Shown in pieces: positions 25,661 through 36,045 of a DNA stretch of 49,688 nucleotides (position 1 is the stretch's first letter; the number at the start of each line of letters is the position of its first letter). The position numbers were made by a program, and so were the translations under genes. The DNA is from Geodermatophilus sp. TF02-6 (lineage in GTDB: Bacteria; Actinomycetota; Actinomycetes; Mycobacteriales; Geodermatophilaceae), in the NCBI RefSeq assembly GCF_003319115.1, contig NZ_QOHF01000031.1:1-49688 (forward strand), given 5' to 3'. Below the pieces are notes generated by a model that worked only from the letters and a program-made list of their open reading frames with translations, did no database searches and was not told the DNA's origin.

Positions 25661-25696
25661 AGGGCCAGAGTAGGCGCACCCGGTAGCGTCGCCGCC
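25661..25696. promoter_or_regulatory. menF/menG divergent leaderless promoters
   Basis: The starts are 36 bases apart. For menF the minus-strand -10 TACTCT (25667-25672) ends six bases before its GTG. For menG the plus-strand -10 TAGCGT (25684-25689) ends seven bases before its GTG. Both fit leaderless transcripts, and the two RNA polymerase sites overlap, so the genes may compete or be jointly regulated. Confidence 0.5.
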
Positions 25697-26422
25697 GTGG
25701 GAGACCGGCGAGACAGCGCACACACCGCCGGGCCGCGGGCCGGGCTGGACAAGCAGCCGGTCGACGTCGCCGCCATGTTCGACCGGGTCGCCCGGCGCTA
25801 CGACCTCACCAACACGGTGCTCTCCGCCGGCCGCGACGCCTCCTGGCGCCGGGCCACCCGGGAGGCCCTGGGCGCCCGGCCGGGCCAGACCGTGCTCGAC
25901 GTCGCGGCCGGGACGGCGGTGTCGACCGTGGAGCTGGCCCGCGGCGGCGTGCGGGCGATCGCCTGCGACTTCTCCCAGGGCATGCTGCGCGCCGGCGCCG
26001 CCCGGCCGGTGCCCAAGGTGGCCGGGGACGCGATGGCGCTGCCGCTGGCCGACGAGAGCGTCGACGGCGTGGTCATCTCCTTCGGCCTGCGCAACGTCGC
26101 CGACCCCGACGCCGCGCTGCGCGAGTTCGCCCGGGTGACCCGCCCCGGCGGGACGCTGGTGGTCTGCGAGTTCTCCAACCCCACCTGGGCGCCGTTCCGC
26201 ACCGTCTACACCGAGTACCTGGTGCGGGCCCTGCCGCGGATCGCCCGCGCGGTGAGCAGCAACCCCGACGCCTACGTCTACCTCGCCGAGTCGATCCGGG
26301 CCTGGCCCGACCAGCCGGCGCTCGCCGCGCGGCTGCAGGCGGCCGGGTGGGCCGACGTGGCCTGGCGCGACCTCACCGGCGGCGTCGTCGCGCTGCACCG
26401 CGGCCGCAGGCCGCACACCTGA
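25697..26422 (+). CDS. menG: demethylmenaquinone methyltransferase
   Basis: SAM-dependent C-methyltransferase (UbiE/MenG family) for the last ring step of menaquinone. The protein has 241 residues. Family motifs: [19 protein letters not shown], motif [34 protein letters not shown], and [14 protein letters not shown]. The C-terminal [12 protein letters not shown] is typical. No ribosome binding site is seen, in keeping with a leaderless GTG. A structured repeat (copy B) follows it. Confidence 0.95.
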   Translation: MGDRRDSAHTAGPRAGLDKQPVDVAAMFDRVARRYDLTNTVLSAGRDASWRRATREALGARPGQTVLDVAAGTAVSTVELARGGVRAIACDFSQGMLRAGAARPVPKVAGDAMALPLADESVDGVVISFGLRNVADPDAALREFARVTRPGGTLVVCEFSNPTWAPFRTVYTEYLVRALPRIARAVSSNPDAYVYLAESIRAWPDQPALAARLQAAGWADVAWRDLTGGVVALHRGRRPHT

Positions 26423-26435
26423 CCCCGGTCACCGG

Positions 26436-26494
26436 AAAGGACCCTCCTGCCCCCCACCACTCGCAGGCTCGTGGCGGGGTCCTGCAGGAGGGCC
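26436..26494. repeat. structured hairpin repeat, copy B
   Basis: Outer stem 26440-26450 with 26484-26494, inner stem 26452-26460 with 26471-26479, loop TCGCAGGCTC at 26461-26470. Compared with copy A, the fourth outer pair changes C-G to T-A and the fifth G-C to C-G, so pairing is kept. It follows menG by 13 bases. A reversed fragment (GGGTCCTTT) recurs near 26534, inside the leader of the next operon. Confidence 0.7.
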
Positions 26495-26574
26495 GGCGGC
26501 GAGCCTCTGGACGGGGCCGACCGGTGAGGGCGGGGTCCTTTGCGGAACTGTGACGCGCGAGTTCGGTCCGTCAC

Positions 26575-26638
26575 TTGTCACCGACGTCACGGATCGGCAT
26601 ACAGTGGGGACCGGCAGACTTTGTGAAGCAATTCACAA
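26575..26638 (+). promoter_or_regulatory. promoter with Rex-type operator for the reductase-nuo operon
   Basis: A -35-like TTGTCA (26575-26580) and a -10 TACAGT (26600-26605), 19 bases apart, predict a start near 26612. Directly after it, TTGTGAAGCAATTCACAA (26621-26638) is a perfect inverted repeat TTGTGAA-N4-TTCACAA. That equals the published Rex operator form from Gram-positive bacteria. Rex releases DNA when the NADH/NAD+ ratio rises, so binding here would repress the operon under oxidised conditions. Confidence 0.8.
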
Positions 26639-26672
26639 GGTCTGCCGGGGAACTCGAGCCGAGGGGGCCGCG

Positions 26673-27932
26673 GTGCAGCAGGGAGACCGGCGGGCCGACG
26701 TGCTGGTCGTCGGCGCCGGTCCCGCGGGCTCGTCGGCCGCCTGGCACCTGGCGCGGGCGGGCCTCGACGTCGCCGTCCTGGAGAAGGCCCGGTTCCCGCG
26801 GGAGAAGGTCTGCGGCGACGGGCTGACCCCGCGCGGGGTGAAGGCGCTGGCCGACATGGGCGTGGACACCACCGGCTGGGTCCGGCACCGGGGCCTGCGG
26901 GTCACCGGCGGCGGCCAGGTCGTCGAGGTCGACTGGCCGCAGCTGCGCTCGTGGCCGTCCCACGGCCTGATCCGCAACCGCCGCGACCTCGACGCCGGGC
27001 TCGCCGCGCACGCCCGGGGAGCCGGTGCGCGGGTGGTGGAGGACGTCACGGTCACCGCGCCGCTGCTCGACGACGCCGGCCGCGTCGCCGGGGTGCACGC
27101 CGAGGAGGGCCCCGACCGGGAGCCGGCCACCTGGCGCGCGCCGCTGGTCGTCTCGGCCGAGGGGCTGTCCGGTCGGCTGGGCAAGGCGCTGGGGCTCCTC
27201 CGGCGGGAGGACCGGCCGCTCGGGGTCGCCGTCCGCCGGTACGTCGCGTCCCCCCGCACGGACGACGACTACCTCGACATCTCCTTCGACCTGTCCGCCT
27301 CCGGCCCGAGCGCGGACTCCATGCCCGGCTACGGCTGGGCGTTCGGCATGGGCGACGGCACGAGCAACGTCGGCTTCGGACTGCTCGACCGCCGCCGGAG
27401 CACCGGCGCCGAGCCGCGGGCGGTGCTGCGGGAGTGGCTGGCGACGCTGCCGCCGGAGTGGCAGCTGGGCGAGGAGCACGCGGTCACCCCGCTGCGCGGC
27501 GCCGGCCTGCCGATGGCCCTGCACCGCCGGCCGGCCTACACCCGCGGCCTGCTCCTCGCCGGGGACGCCGCGGGCACGGTCAACCCGTTCAACGGCGAGG
27601 GCATCAGCTACGCCCTGGAGACCGGCCGCATGGCCGCCGAGGCCGCCGCCCGCGCGCTGGCGCTGCCGGAGGGCCCTTCGCGCGAGGCGGCGCTGCGCCG
27701 CCACCCGGTCCGGCTGCGCGAGGAGTACGGCCGGCACCACCGGCTGGGCACGGTGTTCCTCGCCCTGCTGGCCCGCCCCGACCTGGTCCGCTTCGCCACC
27801 GCGCACGGGTTGAAGCGACCCGGCATGGTGGCCGCGGCGCTCAAGCTCATGGGCAACCTCTCCGACGGGCGGGACGGCGACCGGTTCGACCGTGCCGTCG
27901 CCGTCCTGACCCGGCTGGCCCCGGCGGTCTGA
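26673..27932 (+). CDS. geranylgeranyl reductase family flavoprotein (MenJ-like)
   Basis: FAD-dependent reductase of 419 residues that saturates isoprenoid double bonds. The N-terminal FAD motif VLVVGAGPAGSSAAWHLA is followed by LEKARFPREKVCGDGLTPRG and a C-terminal FAD site GDAAGTVNPFNGEGISYAL. Between menG and nuo, and by comparison with M. tuberculosis MenJ beside grcC1, it most likely reduces one isoprene unit of menaquinone; this is inference. The GTG at 26673 has GAGGGGG before it. The frame is open further upstream, but that part contains the promoter and operator. It is the first gene of the unit behind the Rex-type operator. Confidence 0.88.
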   Translation: MQQGDRRADVLVVGAGPAGSSAAWHLARAGLDVAVLEKARFPREKVCGDGLTPRGVKALADMGVDTTGWVRHRGLRVTGGGQVVEVDWPQLRSWPSHGLIRNRRDLDAGLAAHARGAGARVVEDVTVTAPLLDDAGRVAGVHAEEGPDREPATWRAPLVVSAEGLSGRLGKALGLLRREDRPLGVAVRRYVASPRTDDDYLDISFDLSASGPSADSMPGYGWAFGMGDGTSNVGFGLLDRRRSTGAEPRAVLREWLATLPPEWQLGEEHAVTPLRGAGLPMALHRRPAYTRGLLLAGDAAGTVNPFNGEGISYALETGRMAAEAAARALALPEGPSREAALRRHPVRLREEYGRHHRLGTVFLALLARPDLVRFATAHGLKRPGMVAAALKLMGNLSDGRDGDRFDRAVAVLTRLAPAV

Positions 27933-27968
27933 CATGGGTCCGACTCCCGCCACCGCGAGGTGCTGCTG

Positions 27969-28331
27969 ATGCTGTCGATGTACGTCCCGATCGTCGGGCT
28001 GTTCGCACTGGCCGCGGCCTTCGCGCTGTTCTCGGTGGCGATCGCCCCGTACGTGGGCCCCCGCCGCTACAACCGGGCCAAGCTCGCCGCCTACGAGTGC
28101 GGCATCGAGCCGGTGGACCAGCCGCTCACCGGGGGCCGCTTCCCGGTCAAGTACTACCTGACCGCGATGCTGTTCATCGTCTTCGACATCGAGATCGTCT
28201 TCCTCTACCCGTGGGCCGTCGACAACGACGCGCTCGGCGTGTTCGGGCTGGTCGAGATGGTCGTCTTCATCGGCACCGTGTTCCTCGCCTACGCCTACGT
28301 GTGGCGTCGCGGCGGGCTCGAGTGGGACTGA
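27969..28331 (+). CDS. nuoA: NADH-quinone oxidoreductase subunit A
   Basis: Small membrane subunit of complex I, 120 residues with three helices (about 4-28, 62-82, 90-110). The loop [13 protein letters not shown] carries the conserved cysteine that becomes exposed near the quinone site, and [13 protein letters not shown] is the family signature in helix 2. ATG at 27969 is chosen because GAGGTG precedes it at good spacing; a GTG at 27960 is in frame. First of fourteen nuo genes in canonical order A to N. Confidence 0.93.
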   Translation: MLSMYVPIVGLFALAAAFALFSVAIAPYVGPRRYNRAKLAAYECGIEPVDQPLTGGRFPVKYYLTAMLFIVFDIEIVFLYPWAVDNDALGVFGLVEMVVFIGTVFLAYAYVWRRGGLEWD

Positions 28332-28341
28332 GGAGCAACCC

Positions 28342-29022
28342 ATGGGACTCGAGGAGAAGCTGCCCAGCGGCGTCCTGCTGACCACGGTGGAGAAGGTGGT
28401 CAACTGGACCCGCAAGTCCTCGCTGTGGCCGGCCACCTTCGGGCTGGCCTGCTGCGCGATCGAGATGATGGCCACCGGCGCCGGCCGCTACGACCTGGCC
28501 CGGTTCGGCATGGAGGTCTTCCGCGCCTCCCCGCGGCAGGCCGACCTGATGATCGTCGCCGGCCGGGTGAGCCAGAAGATGGCGCCGGTCCTGCGCCAGA
28601 TCTACGACCAGATGCCCGAGCCCCGCTGGGTGCTGGCGATGGGCGTGTGCGCCAGTTCCGGCGGCATGTTCAACAACTACGCGATCGTGCAGGGCGTCGA
28701 CCACGTGGTGCCGGTGGACATGTACCTGCCCGGCTGCCCGCCGCGGCCGGAGATGCTCACCGACGCCATCCTCAAGCTGCACCACAAGATCATGAACGAG
28801 CCGCTGGGGCCGCGGCGGGCCCGGCAGCTGGAGCAGGCGCGGGCCGACGGGACGGCGAAGGACCTGCACGTCGAGATGCCCTCCACCGTGCGGGTGGACA
28901 AGGCGGCCCGGGCGGCTTACGAGCGGGCCGCGGCCGAGCGGCGCACCGGCCAGTTCGCCATCGAGCAGCGCGGCGGCAACGCCGTCCTGCTGCCGGAGCC
29001 CCACGTCTGGAGCGACCGGTGA
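28342..29022 (+). CDS. nuoB: NADH-quinone oxidoreductase subunit B
   Basis: Subunit carrying cluster N2, which reduces menaquinone. The protein has 226 residues. Cluster ligands are Cys37-Cys38 ([10 protein letters not shown]), Cys103 (GVCASSGG) and Cys132 (LPGCPPRPE). About 50 residues of charged tail follow the core, as in other actinobacteria. GAGGAG precedes the ATG. The stop overlaps nuoC by four bases. Confidence 0.96.
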   Translation: MGLEEKLPSGVLLTTVEKVVNWTRKSSLWPATFGLACCAIEMMATGAGRYDLARFGMEVFRASPRQADLMIVAGRVSQKMAPVLRQIYDQMPEPRWVLAMGVCASSGGMFNNYAIVQGVDHVVPVDMYLPGCPPRPEMLTDAILKLHHKIMNEPLGPRRARQLEQARADGTAKDLHVEMPSTVRVDKAARAAYERAAAERRTGQFAIEQRGGNAVLLPEPHVWSDR

Positions 29023-29756
29023 CCGGCCCGGGGGACCGCAGCGGATCGGACGCCGCGCGGGGCGTGACGGCCCCGGGCGGGGGGTTCCGCAAGGGCGCCT
29101 TCGGCGTCACCGGCAGCGGCGACACCTCCGGCTTCGGCGGGCTGGTCCGCGTCGAGCCCGGCGGCGCGGTCGCGCTGCACTCCACCGAGCGCCCGTACGG
29201 CGGGTACTTCGACGAGGTCACCGACGCGCTGGTCGAGGCCGTCGGGCAGGCCACCTACGACGCCGCCGTCCACCGCGTGCTGGTCGACCGCGGGGAGATC
29301 ACCTACTTCGTCGCCCGCGAGCACCTGCTCCCCCTCGTGCAGGCCCTCCGGGACGACGAGGCGCTGCGCTTCGAGCTGTGCAGCAGCGTCTCCGGGGTCG
29401 ACTACGAGGACAGCGGCGGCCCGGCGGCGACCCCCGGCCGGCCGCGGCTGCACGTCGTCTACCACCTGACCTCGATGACCTACCGGCGGCGCATCCGGCT
29501 GGAGGTCGCGGTGACCGCCGAGGACCCGCACGTCCCCTCGGTCACGGGCGTCTACCCGACGGCGGACTGGCAGGAGCGGGAGACCTGGGACATGTTCGGC
29601 GTCGTCTTCGACGGCCACCCGGCGCTCACCCGGATCCTCATGCCCGACGACTGGGACGGCCACCCGCAGCGCAAGGACTACCCGCTCGGCGGCGTCCCGG
29701 TCGAGTACCACGACGCCACCATCCCCCCGCCCGACACGCGCAGGAGCTACCGGTGA
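29019..29756 (+). CDS. nuoC: NADH-quinone oxidoreductase subunit C
   Basis: Peripheral-arm subunit of 245 residues (30-kDa family). A variable, Gly-rich N-terminus of about 60 residues precedes the core. Signature region: [20 protein letters not shown], then [12 protein letters not shown]. It contacts NuoD and NuoB near the quinone cavity. It is not fused to NuoD, unlike in E. coli. GTG overlaps the nuoB stop. Confidence 0.94.
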   Translation: MTGPGDRSGSDAARGVTAPGGGFRKGAFGVTGSGDTSGFGGLVRVEPGGAVALHSTERPYGGYFDEVTDALVEAVGQATYDAAVHRVLVDRGEITYFVAREHLLPLVQALRDDEALRFELCSSVSGVDYEDSGGPAATPGRPRLHVVYHLTSMTYRRRIRLEVAVTAEDPHVPSVTGVYPTADWQERETWDMFGVVFDGHPALTRILMPDDWDGHPQRKDYPLGGVPVEYHDATIPPPDTRRSYR

Positions 29757-29811
29757 GCCCGGGCCTGCAGTCCGGCGGTCCCCACGTCGCCGCGACCCGC
29801 CGGAGCCACCG

Positions 29812-31143
29812 ATGAGCACCACGTACGACCCGGTCGACCCCTACGCCGGCTCCTACGACACCACCGAGGGCCGCGTCTACACCGTCACCGGCGGCGACTG
29901 GGACCAGACCCTCGGCGCCGAGGCCTACGGCGAGGAGCGGCTGGTCGTCAACATGGGCCCGCAGCACCCCTCCACCCACGGGGTGCTGCGGCTGGTGCTC
30001 GACCTCGAGGGCGAGACGGTCACCAAGGCCCGGGTGGTCATCGGCTACCTGCACACCGGCATCGAGAAGAACACCGAGTACCGCACCTGGACGCAGGGCA
30101 CGACGTTCGTGACGCGGATGGACTACCTGTCCCCGCTGTACAACGAGGCCGGCTACTGCCTGGCGGTCGAGAAGCTGCTCGGCGTCGAGGCGCCGCAGCG
30201 GGCGCAGACCATCCGCGTGCTGGTCATGGAGCTCAACCGGATCGCCTCCCACCTGGTCGCGCTGGCCACCTTCGGCATGGAGATGGGCGCGCTCACCGGC
30301 ATGACCAACGGCTTCCGGGAGCGGGAGCTCGTGCTCGACCTGCTCGAGGAGATCACCGGCCTGCGGATGAACCACGCCTACATCCGCCCCGGCGGGCTGG
30401 CGCAGGACCTCCCCGAGGGCGCGGTCGAGCACATCCGCGAGTTCCTCGCGGTCATGCCCGCGCGGGTGGCCGACTTCCACAAGCTGCTCACCGGCCAGCC
30501 GATCTGGCAGCGGCGCCTGAAGGACGCCGGCTACCTCGACGTCACCGGCTGCGTCGCGCTCGGCGTCACCGGGCCGGTGCTGCGCGCCGCCGGCCTGCCG
30601 TGGGACCTGCGCAAGGTCGAGCCCTACCTGGGCTACCAGACCTACGACTTCGAGGTGCCCACCGCCGACACCTGCGACGCGTGGGGCCGCTACCTGGTCC
30701 GCATGGCCGAGGTCAACGAGTCGCTGAAGATCGTCGAGCAGGCGCTCGACCGGCTCGAGCCGGGCCCGGTGATGGTCGAGGACAAGAAGATCGCCTGGCC
30801 CGCGCAGCTCTCCCTCGGCCCCGACGGCATGGGCAACTCCCTCGACCACGTCCGGCACATCATGGGCCAGTCGATGGAGGCCCTGATCCACCACTTCAAG
30901 CTGGTCACCGAGGGCTTCCGGGTGCCGGCCGGCCAGGTGTACGTGCCGGTCGAGTCCCCGCGCGGCGAGCTCGGCTACCACGTGGTCAGCGACGGGGGTA
31001 CCCGGCCGTGGCGGGTGCACGTGCGCGACCCCAGCTTCGTCAACCTGCAGGCGACGGCGGCGATGAGCGAGGGCGGCATGATCGCCGACGTCATCGCGGC
31101 CATCGCCTCCCTAGACCCGGTGATGGGGGGTTGTGACAGGTGA
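29812..31143 (+). CDS. nuoD: NADH-quinone oxidoreductase subunit D
   Basis: 49-kDa subunit forming the quinone-binding cavity with NuoB, 443 residues. It shows [15 protein letters not shown] (quinone-site His), [24 protein letters not shown], and [17 protein letters not shown]. The last residues VMGGCDR resemble the usual family ending, where valine is common at the cysteine position. A 55-base gap precedes it and a 79-base gap follows, the widest in this half of the operon. Confidence 0.96.
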   Translation: MSTTYDPVDPYAGSYDTTEGRVYTVTGGDWDQTLGAEAYGEERLVVNMGPQHPSTHGVLRLVLDLEGETVTKARVVIGYLHTGIEKNTEYRTWTQGTTFVTRMDYLSPLYNEAGYCLAVEKLLGVEAPQRAQTIRVLVMELNRIASHLVALATFGMEMGALTGMTNGFRERELVLDLLEEITGLRMNHAYIRPGGLAQDLPEGAVEHIREFLAVMPARVADFHKLLTGQPIWQRRLKDAGYLDVTGCVALGVTGPVLRAAGLPWDLRKVEPYLGYQTYDFEVPTADTCDAWGRYLVRMAEVNESLKIVEQALDRLEPGPVMVEDKKIAWPAQLSLGPDGMGNSLDHVRHIMGQSMEALIHHFKLVTEGFRVPAGQVYVPVESPRGELGYHVVSDGGTRPWRVHVRDPSFVNLQATAAMSEGGMIADVIAAIASLDPVMGGCDR

Positions 31144-31222
31144 GTGAGCATCGTAGGGAGCGCCAGCGACCGAGGAGCGGAGCGAACCTGGAACAGCTCC
31201 AGTGCGATCGGGGGTGCGATCG

Positions 31223-32251
31223 ATGAGCGCGCTTCCCGGGTCGGCCGAGGGGACGGCGGTCACCGGGCTGGACTCCAGTCCCGTCGAGCCCGCACCCGCC
31301 GACCTGCCGCCGCTGACCGAGCGGACGCGAGCGGAGGCGCGGGAGATCATCGCCCGCTACCCGCAGCCGCGCTCGGCGCTGCTGCCCATGCTGCACCTGG
31401 TGCAGAGCTACCAGGGCTACGTCTCGCCCGAGGGCGTGGCGCTGTGCGCCGAGGAGCTGGGGCTGACCAAGGCCGAGGTCGGCGCGGTCGCCACCTTCTA
31501 CACGATGTACAAGCGGCGGCCCACCGGCCGGCACCTGGTCAGCGTCTGCACCAACACCCTGTGCGCCGTCCTCGGTGGGCAGCGGATCTTCGACGCGCTC
31601 GGCCGGGACCTCGGCGTCCACCACGACGAGACCGCTGCCGACGGTTCGGTCACCCTCGAGCACGCCGAGTGCCTGGCCGCCTGCGACTACGCACCGGTGG
31701 TCACCGTCGACTACGAGTTCTACGACCAGCAGGACGTCGACAGCGCCCGCGCCCTGGTCGCGGCCCTGCGCCGCGGGGAGAAGCCGCACCCCACCCGGGG
31801 TGCGCCGCTGACCGACTTCCGGGGGATCTCCCGCCAGCTGGCCGGGTTCGACCAGTACGGCGGCGAGGCCGCGCGGCAGGCGGCGGTCGACGCTCCCGGC
31901 GAGATCGGGCCGACCCTGGCCGGCCTGCGGCTGGCCGCCGAGCGCGGCGAGTCGGCCCCGCCGATGCCCGGACGGCCGCCTGCGGACGAGGCCGAGCCGG
32001 CCGGGACAGAGCCCGCGGAGACCGTCGCGCCGTCCGGCCGCACGGGCGAGACCCCGGAGGCCGAGGCCGCCGACGCCCGCGTCGCCGCCGCCGACAACCC
32101 CGCCGAGCGGGCCGGCGCCGCGCAGACCCACCCCGACGAGGGCGCCGAGTACGGGCAGCCGCGGGGCCGGCAGCGGGCCGGCACCCAGACCCCGCCCACG
32201 CGCAACCCCGGAGCCTCCGGGCAGGGCACCTCCGTCGAGAAGGAGACCTGA
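31223..32251 (+). CDS. nuoE: NADH-quinone oxidoreductase subunit E
   Basis: 24-kDa subunit with the 2Fe-2S cluster N1a. Ligands are Cys109 and Cys114 (VCTNTLC) and Cys150 and Cys154 (CLAAC). The core ends near residue 210. After it comes a ~130-residue tail rich in Pro, Ala, Glu and Gly, longer than in many homologues. ATG at 31223 is chosen; upstream lies GGGGG and a duplicated GTGCGATCG. A small hairpin CTGGA-TCCAG lies in the gap before it. Confidence 0.93.
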   Translation: MSALPGSAEGTAVTGLDSSPVEPAPADLPPLTERTRAEAREIIARYPQPRSALLPMLHLVQSYQGYVSPEGVALCAEELGLTKAEVGAVATFYTMYKRRPTGRHLVSVCTNTLCAVLGGQRIFDALGRDLGVHHDETAADGSVTLEHAECLAACDYAPVVTVDYEFYDQQDVDSARALVAALRRGEKPHPTRGAPLTDFRGISRQLAGFDQYGGEAARQAAVDAPGEIGPTLAGLRLAAERGESAPPMPGRPPADEAEPAGTEPAETVAPSGRTGETPEAEAADARVAAADNPAERAGAAQTHPDEGAEYGQPRGRQRAGTQTPPTRNPGASGQGTSVEKET

Positions 32252-32252
32252 C

Positions 32253-33584
32253 ATGCCCCTCGCTCCCGTGCTCACCGCCCGCTGGGCCGAGCCGCGGTCC
32301 TGGCGGCTGGCCAGCTACGAACAGCACGACGGCTACACCGCGCTGCGCACCGCTGTGTCCATGGGCCCCGACGAGCTGGTCGCCCTGGTCAAGGACTCCG
32401 GCCTGCGCGGCCGCGGCGGCGCCGGCTTCCCGACCGGCATGAAGTGGAGCTTCATCCCGCAGCCCAAGCCGGGGGAGACGCCCACCGGCCCGGCGGCGAT
32501 GCCCAAGTACCTGGTGGTCAACGCCGACGAAGGAGAGCCGGGCACCTGCAAGGACCTCCCGCTGATGATGGCCGACCCGCACTCCCTGGTGGAGGGGGTC
32601 GTCATCGCCGCGTACGCGATCCGCTCCCACCTGGCGGTGATCTACGTCCGCGGCGAGGCGGTGCACGCCCACCGCCGGCTGGTCGAGGCCGTCCGGGAGG
32701 CCTACGCGGCCGGCTACCTCGGCCGCGACGTCCTCGGCTCCGGCTACGACCTGGAGCTGGTCGTGCACGCCGGGGCCGGCGCCTACATCTGCGGGGAGGA
32801 GACCGCGCTGCTGGACTCCCTGGAGGGCTACCGGGGGCAGCCGCGCCTGAAGCCCCCGTTCCCCGCCGTCGCCGGCCTCTACGGCGCGCCGACGGTGATC
32901 AACAACGTGGAGACGCTGGCCAGCGTGCCGTTCGTGGTCCGCGGCGGGTCGGACTGGTTCAAGGAGATGGGTCCGGAGAAGTCGCCGGGCCCGAAGATCT
33001 ACTCGCTGTCGGGCCGCGTCGTCCGGCCCGGCCAGTACGAGGCCCCCATGGGGACGACGATGCGCGAGCTGCTGGAGATGGCCGGCGGCGTCCGCCCCGG
33101 GCACCAGCTCAAGTTCTGGACGCCCGGCGGCTCCTCGACGCCGTACTTCACGGCCGATCACCTCGACGTCCCGCTGGACTTCGACTCGGTGGCCGCCGCC
33201 GGCTCCATGCTCGGCACCACCGCGCTCATGGTCTTCGACGAGACCGACTCGATCGTCGAGGCCACCCTGCGGTTCACCGAGTTCTACGCGCACGAGAGCT
33301 GCGGCAAGTGCACTCCCTGCCGCGAGGGCACCTACTGGCTGGTCCAGATCCTCGAGCGGCTGGTGCACGGTCGGGGGACGGCGGCCGACCTGGACCTGCT
33401 CACCGACACCTGCGACAACATCCTGGGCCGCTCCTTCTGCGCCCTCGGTGACGGTGCGACCAGCTGCATCGCCAGCTCGCTGAAGTACTTCCGCGACGAC
33501 TACGTCGCCCTGCTGCCCCCGGAGGAGCAGGCCCGCCTGGGCCGCAGCCTCCCGATCGAGCCCGTCACGGTGGGAGCCGCCTGA
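32253..33584 (+). CDS. nuoF: NADH-quinone oxidoreductase subunit F
   Basis: 51-kDa NADH-binding subunit with FMN and a 4Fe-4S cluster, 443 residues. The nucleotide/FMN site is [13 protein letters not shown] and [30 protein letters not shown] follows. Cluster N3 ligands are Cys350, Cys353, Cys356 ([12 protein letters not shown]) and Cys396 (SFCALGDG). GGAG precedes the ATG. This is the point where electrons from NADH enter the complex. Confidence 0.96.
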   Translation: MPLAPVLTARWAEPRSWRLASYEQHDGYTALRTAVSMGPDELVALVKDSGLRGRGGAGFPTGMKWSFIPQPKPGETPTGPAAMPKYLVVNADEGEPGTCKDLPLMMADPHSLVEGVVIAAYAIRSHLAVIYVRGEAVHAHRRLVEAVREAYAAGYLGRDVLGSGYDLELVVHAGAGAYICGEETALLDSLEGYRGQPRLKPPFPAVAGLYGAPTVINNVETLASVPFVVRGGSDWFKEMGPEKSPGPKIYSLSGRVVRPGQYEAPMGTTMRELLEMAGGVRPGHQLKFWTPGGSSTPYFTADHLDVPLDFDSVAAAGSMLGTTALMVFDETDSIVEATLRFTEFYAHESCGKCTPCREGTYWLVQILERLVHGRGTAADLDLLTDTCDNILGRSFCALGDGATSCIASSLKYFRDDYVALLPPEEQARLGRSLPIEPVTVGAA

Positions 33585-33585
33585 C

Positions 33586-36045
33586 ATGACCACCCCCCAG
33601 CCGGCGCCGGCCGCCGTCCCCGCGGTCCCGGGCCCGCACACGCCACCCGACGCCGTCCACTGCACCATCGACGGCTTCGACGTCGCCGTGCCCAAGGGGA
33701 CGCTGATCATCCGGGCCGCGGAGATGGTCGGCATCCAGATCCCCCGGTTCTGCGACCACCCGCTGCTCGAGCCGGTCGGCGCCTGCCGGCAGTGCCTGGT
33801 CGAGGTCGAGGGGCAGCGCAAGCCGGTCGCCTCCTGCACCATGCCGGTCACCGACGGGATGGCGGTGAAGACCCAGCTCACCAGCCCGGTCGCGGACAAG
33901 GCGCAGCAGGGCACGATGGAGCTGCTGCTGATCAACCACCCGCTGGACTGCCCGGTGTGCGACAAGGGCGGCGAGTGCCCGCTGCAGAACCAGGCGATGA
34001 GCAACGGCCGCACCGAGAGCCGGTTCGTCGACGTCAAGCGGACCTACCCCAAGCCGCTGCCGATCAGTGCTGAGATCCTGCTCGACCGCGAGCGCTGCGT
34101 GCTCTGCGCCCGTTGCACCCGCTTCTCCCAGCAGATCGCCGGCGACCCGTTCATCGAGCTGTTCGAGCGCGGCGCGCTGGAGCAGGTGGCGGTCTACGAG
34201 GACGAGCCGTTCTCCTCCTACTTCTCCGGCAACACCACGCAGATCTGCCCGGTCGGCGCGCTGACCAGCGCCCAGTACCGGTTCCGCTCCCGCCCGTTCG
34301 ACCTGCGCAGCGAGCCCAGCGTCTGCGAGCACTGCGCCTCCGGCTGCGCCCAGCGCACCGACTACCGCCGCGGCCGGGTGCTGCGCCGTCTGGCGGGGGA
34401 GGACCCGGCGGTCAACGAGGAGTGGAACTGCGACAAGGGCCGCTTCGCCTTCCGCTACGCCACGGCCAACGACCGGCTGACCACGCCGCTGGTCCGCCGG
34501 GACGGCGTGCTCGAGCCCGCGTCCTGGCCGGAGGCGTGGGCCGCGGCGGCCGAAGGCCTGCGCGCCGCGCGGGACGCCGGTGGCGTCGGGGTGCTGCCCG
34601 GCGGCCGGCTGACCGTCGAGGACGCCTACGCCTACGCCAAGTTCGCCCGGGTCGCACTCGGCACCAACGACGTCGACGCCCGTGCCCGCGCTCATTCGCC
34701 CGAGGAGCTGGCCTTCCTCACCGCGCACGTCGCCGGCACCGGCCCGTGGAACGGCGCGGTCACCTACGCCGACCTCGCCGCCGCCCCGGCGGTGCTGCTG
34801 GCCGGGTTCGAGCCGGAGGAGGAGTCGCCGATCGTCTTCCTGCGGCTGCGCCGGGCCGTGCGCAAGAACCGGCTGGCCGTCTTCGACCTGGCCCCGTTCA
34901 CCACCCGCGCCGCCGAGAAGCTGCAGGCCACCGTGCTGACCACGCTGCCCGGCACCGAGGCCCGGTCCCTGGCGGCCCTGGCCGAGGGCACCTGGGGCGG
35001 TCCGGCGGTCGAGGCGCTGCGCACACCCGGCGCGGTGGTGCTCGCCGGCGAGCGGCTGGCCGAGGTGCCCGGCGCGTTCTCGGCGCTGTCCGCGCTGGCC
35101 GCCGCCACCGGGGCCCGCCTGGCCTGGGTGCCGCGCCGGGCCGGGGAGCGCGGCGCGGTCGAGGCCGGCGCGCTGCCCACCCTGCTGCCCGGCGGGCGCC
35201 CGGTCACCGACGCCGGAGCCCGCGTCCAGGTCGCCGCCGCCTGGGGGGTCGCCGACCTGCCGCCCACCCCCGGCCGCGACACCACCGGCATCCTCACCGC
35301 CGCCGCGCACGGCGAGCTCTCCGGCCTGCTGGTCGGCGGGGTCGACCCGGCCGACCTGCCCGACCCGCGGCTGGCCGAGGCGGCCCTGGGCCGCGCCGGC
35401 TTCGTGGTCAGCCTGGAGCTGCTCCCGAGCGCGGTCACCGCGCACGCCGACGTCGTCCTGCCGGTGGCCGCCGCCGCGGAGAAGGCCGGCGGCTACCTGG
35501 ACTGGGAGGGCCGGCTGCGCTCCTTCGACGCCACCCTGCACGGCACCGGGCAACTGCCCGACGGCCGGGTGCTGCAGGGGCTGGCCGACGAGCTGGACGT
35601 CGACCTGCGGCTGCCCGGCCCCGAGGCCGCGCGCGCCGAGCTCGCCGCCCTCGGCGTCGTGGCCGAGCGCCCGCCGGTCACCGGTCTCGACGTCGCCCCG
35701 CCGGCCGCCCCGCGGCTCGCCGAGGACGAGGCGGTGCTCGCCTCCTGGCGGCAGCTGCTCGACGTCGGCACCCTGCAGCGCGACGAACCCGAGCTGGCCG
35801 GCACCGCCCACCCCGCGGTCGCCCGCATCGGCAAGGACGCCGCCCGGCGCCTCGGCCTGGCCGACGGCGACCGGCTCACCGTCGAGGGCGAGATGGGACA
35901 CGTGACGCTGCCCGTGCTGGTCACCGAGATGCCCGACCAGGTGGTCTGGCTGCCGATGCGCTCGCCCGGCAGCGAGCTGCGGACCCGGTTGGGCACCCCA
36001 CCCGGCGGCGTCGTCACGCTCTGCACCGCGGAGGGAACCGCATGA
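33586..36045 (+). CDS. nuoG: NADH-quinone oxidoreductase subunit G
   Basis: 75-kDa subunit, 819 residues. The N-terminal 2Fe-2S domain has [15 protein letters not shown] and a later SCTMPV cysteine. Then the His/Cys-ligated cluster region ([17 protein letters not shown]) and a 4Fe-4S site at [10 protein letters not shown] with [12 protein letters not shown] further CEHCASGC motif marks the start of the molybdopterin-oxidoreductase-like domain and would hold the extra N7 cluster. The large C-terminal half is poorly conserved. It overlaps nuoH by four bases. Confidence 0.95.
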   Translation: MTTPQPAPAAVPAVPGPHTPPDAVHCTIDGFDVAVPKGTLIIRAAEMVGIQIPRFCDHPLLEPVGACRQCLVEVEGQRKPVASCTMPVTDGMAVKTQLTSPVADKAQQGTMELLLINHPLDCPVCDKGGECPLQNQAMSNGRTESRFVDVKRTYPKPLPISAEILLDRERCVLCARCTRFSQQIAGDPFIELFERGALEQVAVYEDEPFSSYFSGNTTQICPVGALTSAQYRFRSRPFDLRSEPSVCEHCASGCAQRTDYRRGRVLRRLAGEDPAVNEEWNCDKGRFAFRYATANDRLTTPLVRRDGVLEPASWPEAWAAAAEGLRAARDAGGVGVLPGGRLTVEDAYAYAKFARVALGTNDVDARARAHSPEELAFLTAHVAGTGPWNGAVTYADLAAAPAVLLAGFEPEEESPIVFLRLRRAVRKNRLAVFDLAPFTTRAAEKLQATVLTTLPGTEARSLAALAEGTWGGPAVEALRTPGAVVLAGERLAEVPGAFSALSALAAATGARLAWVPRRAGERGAVEAGALPTLLPGGRPVTDAGARVQVAAAWGVADLPPTPGRDTTGILTAAAHGELSGLLVGGVDPADLPDPRLAEAALGRAGFVVSLELLPSAVTAHADVVLPVAAAAEKAGGYLDWEGRLRSFDATLHGTGQLPDGRVLQGLADELDVDLRLPGPEAARAELAALGVVAERPPVTGLDVAPPAAPRLAEDEAVLASWRQLLDVGTLQRDEPELAGTAHPAVARIGKDAARRLGLADGDRLTVEGEMGHVTLPVLVTEMPDQVVWLPMRSPGSELRTRLGTPPGGVVTLCTAEGTA

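Noticed and set aside
26550..26672. N-terminal extension of the geranylgeranyl reductase-like protein from an upstream GTG
   Set aside because: This part contains the promoter and the Rex-type operator. The FAD motif follows directly after the GTG at 26673, which has its own ribosome binding site.
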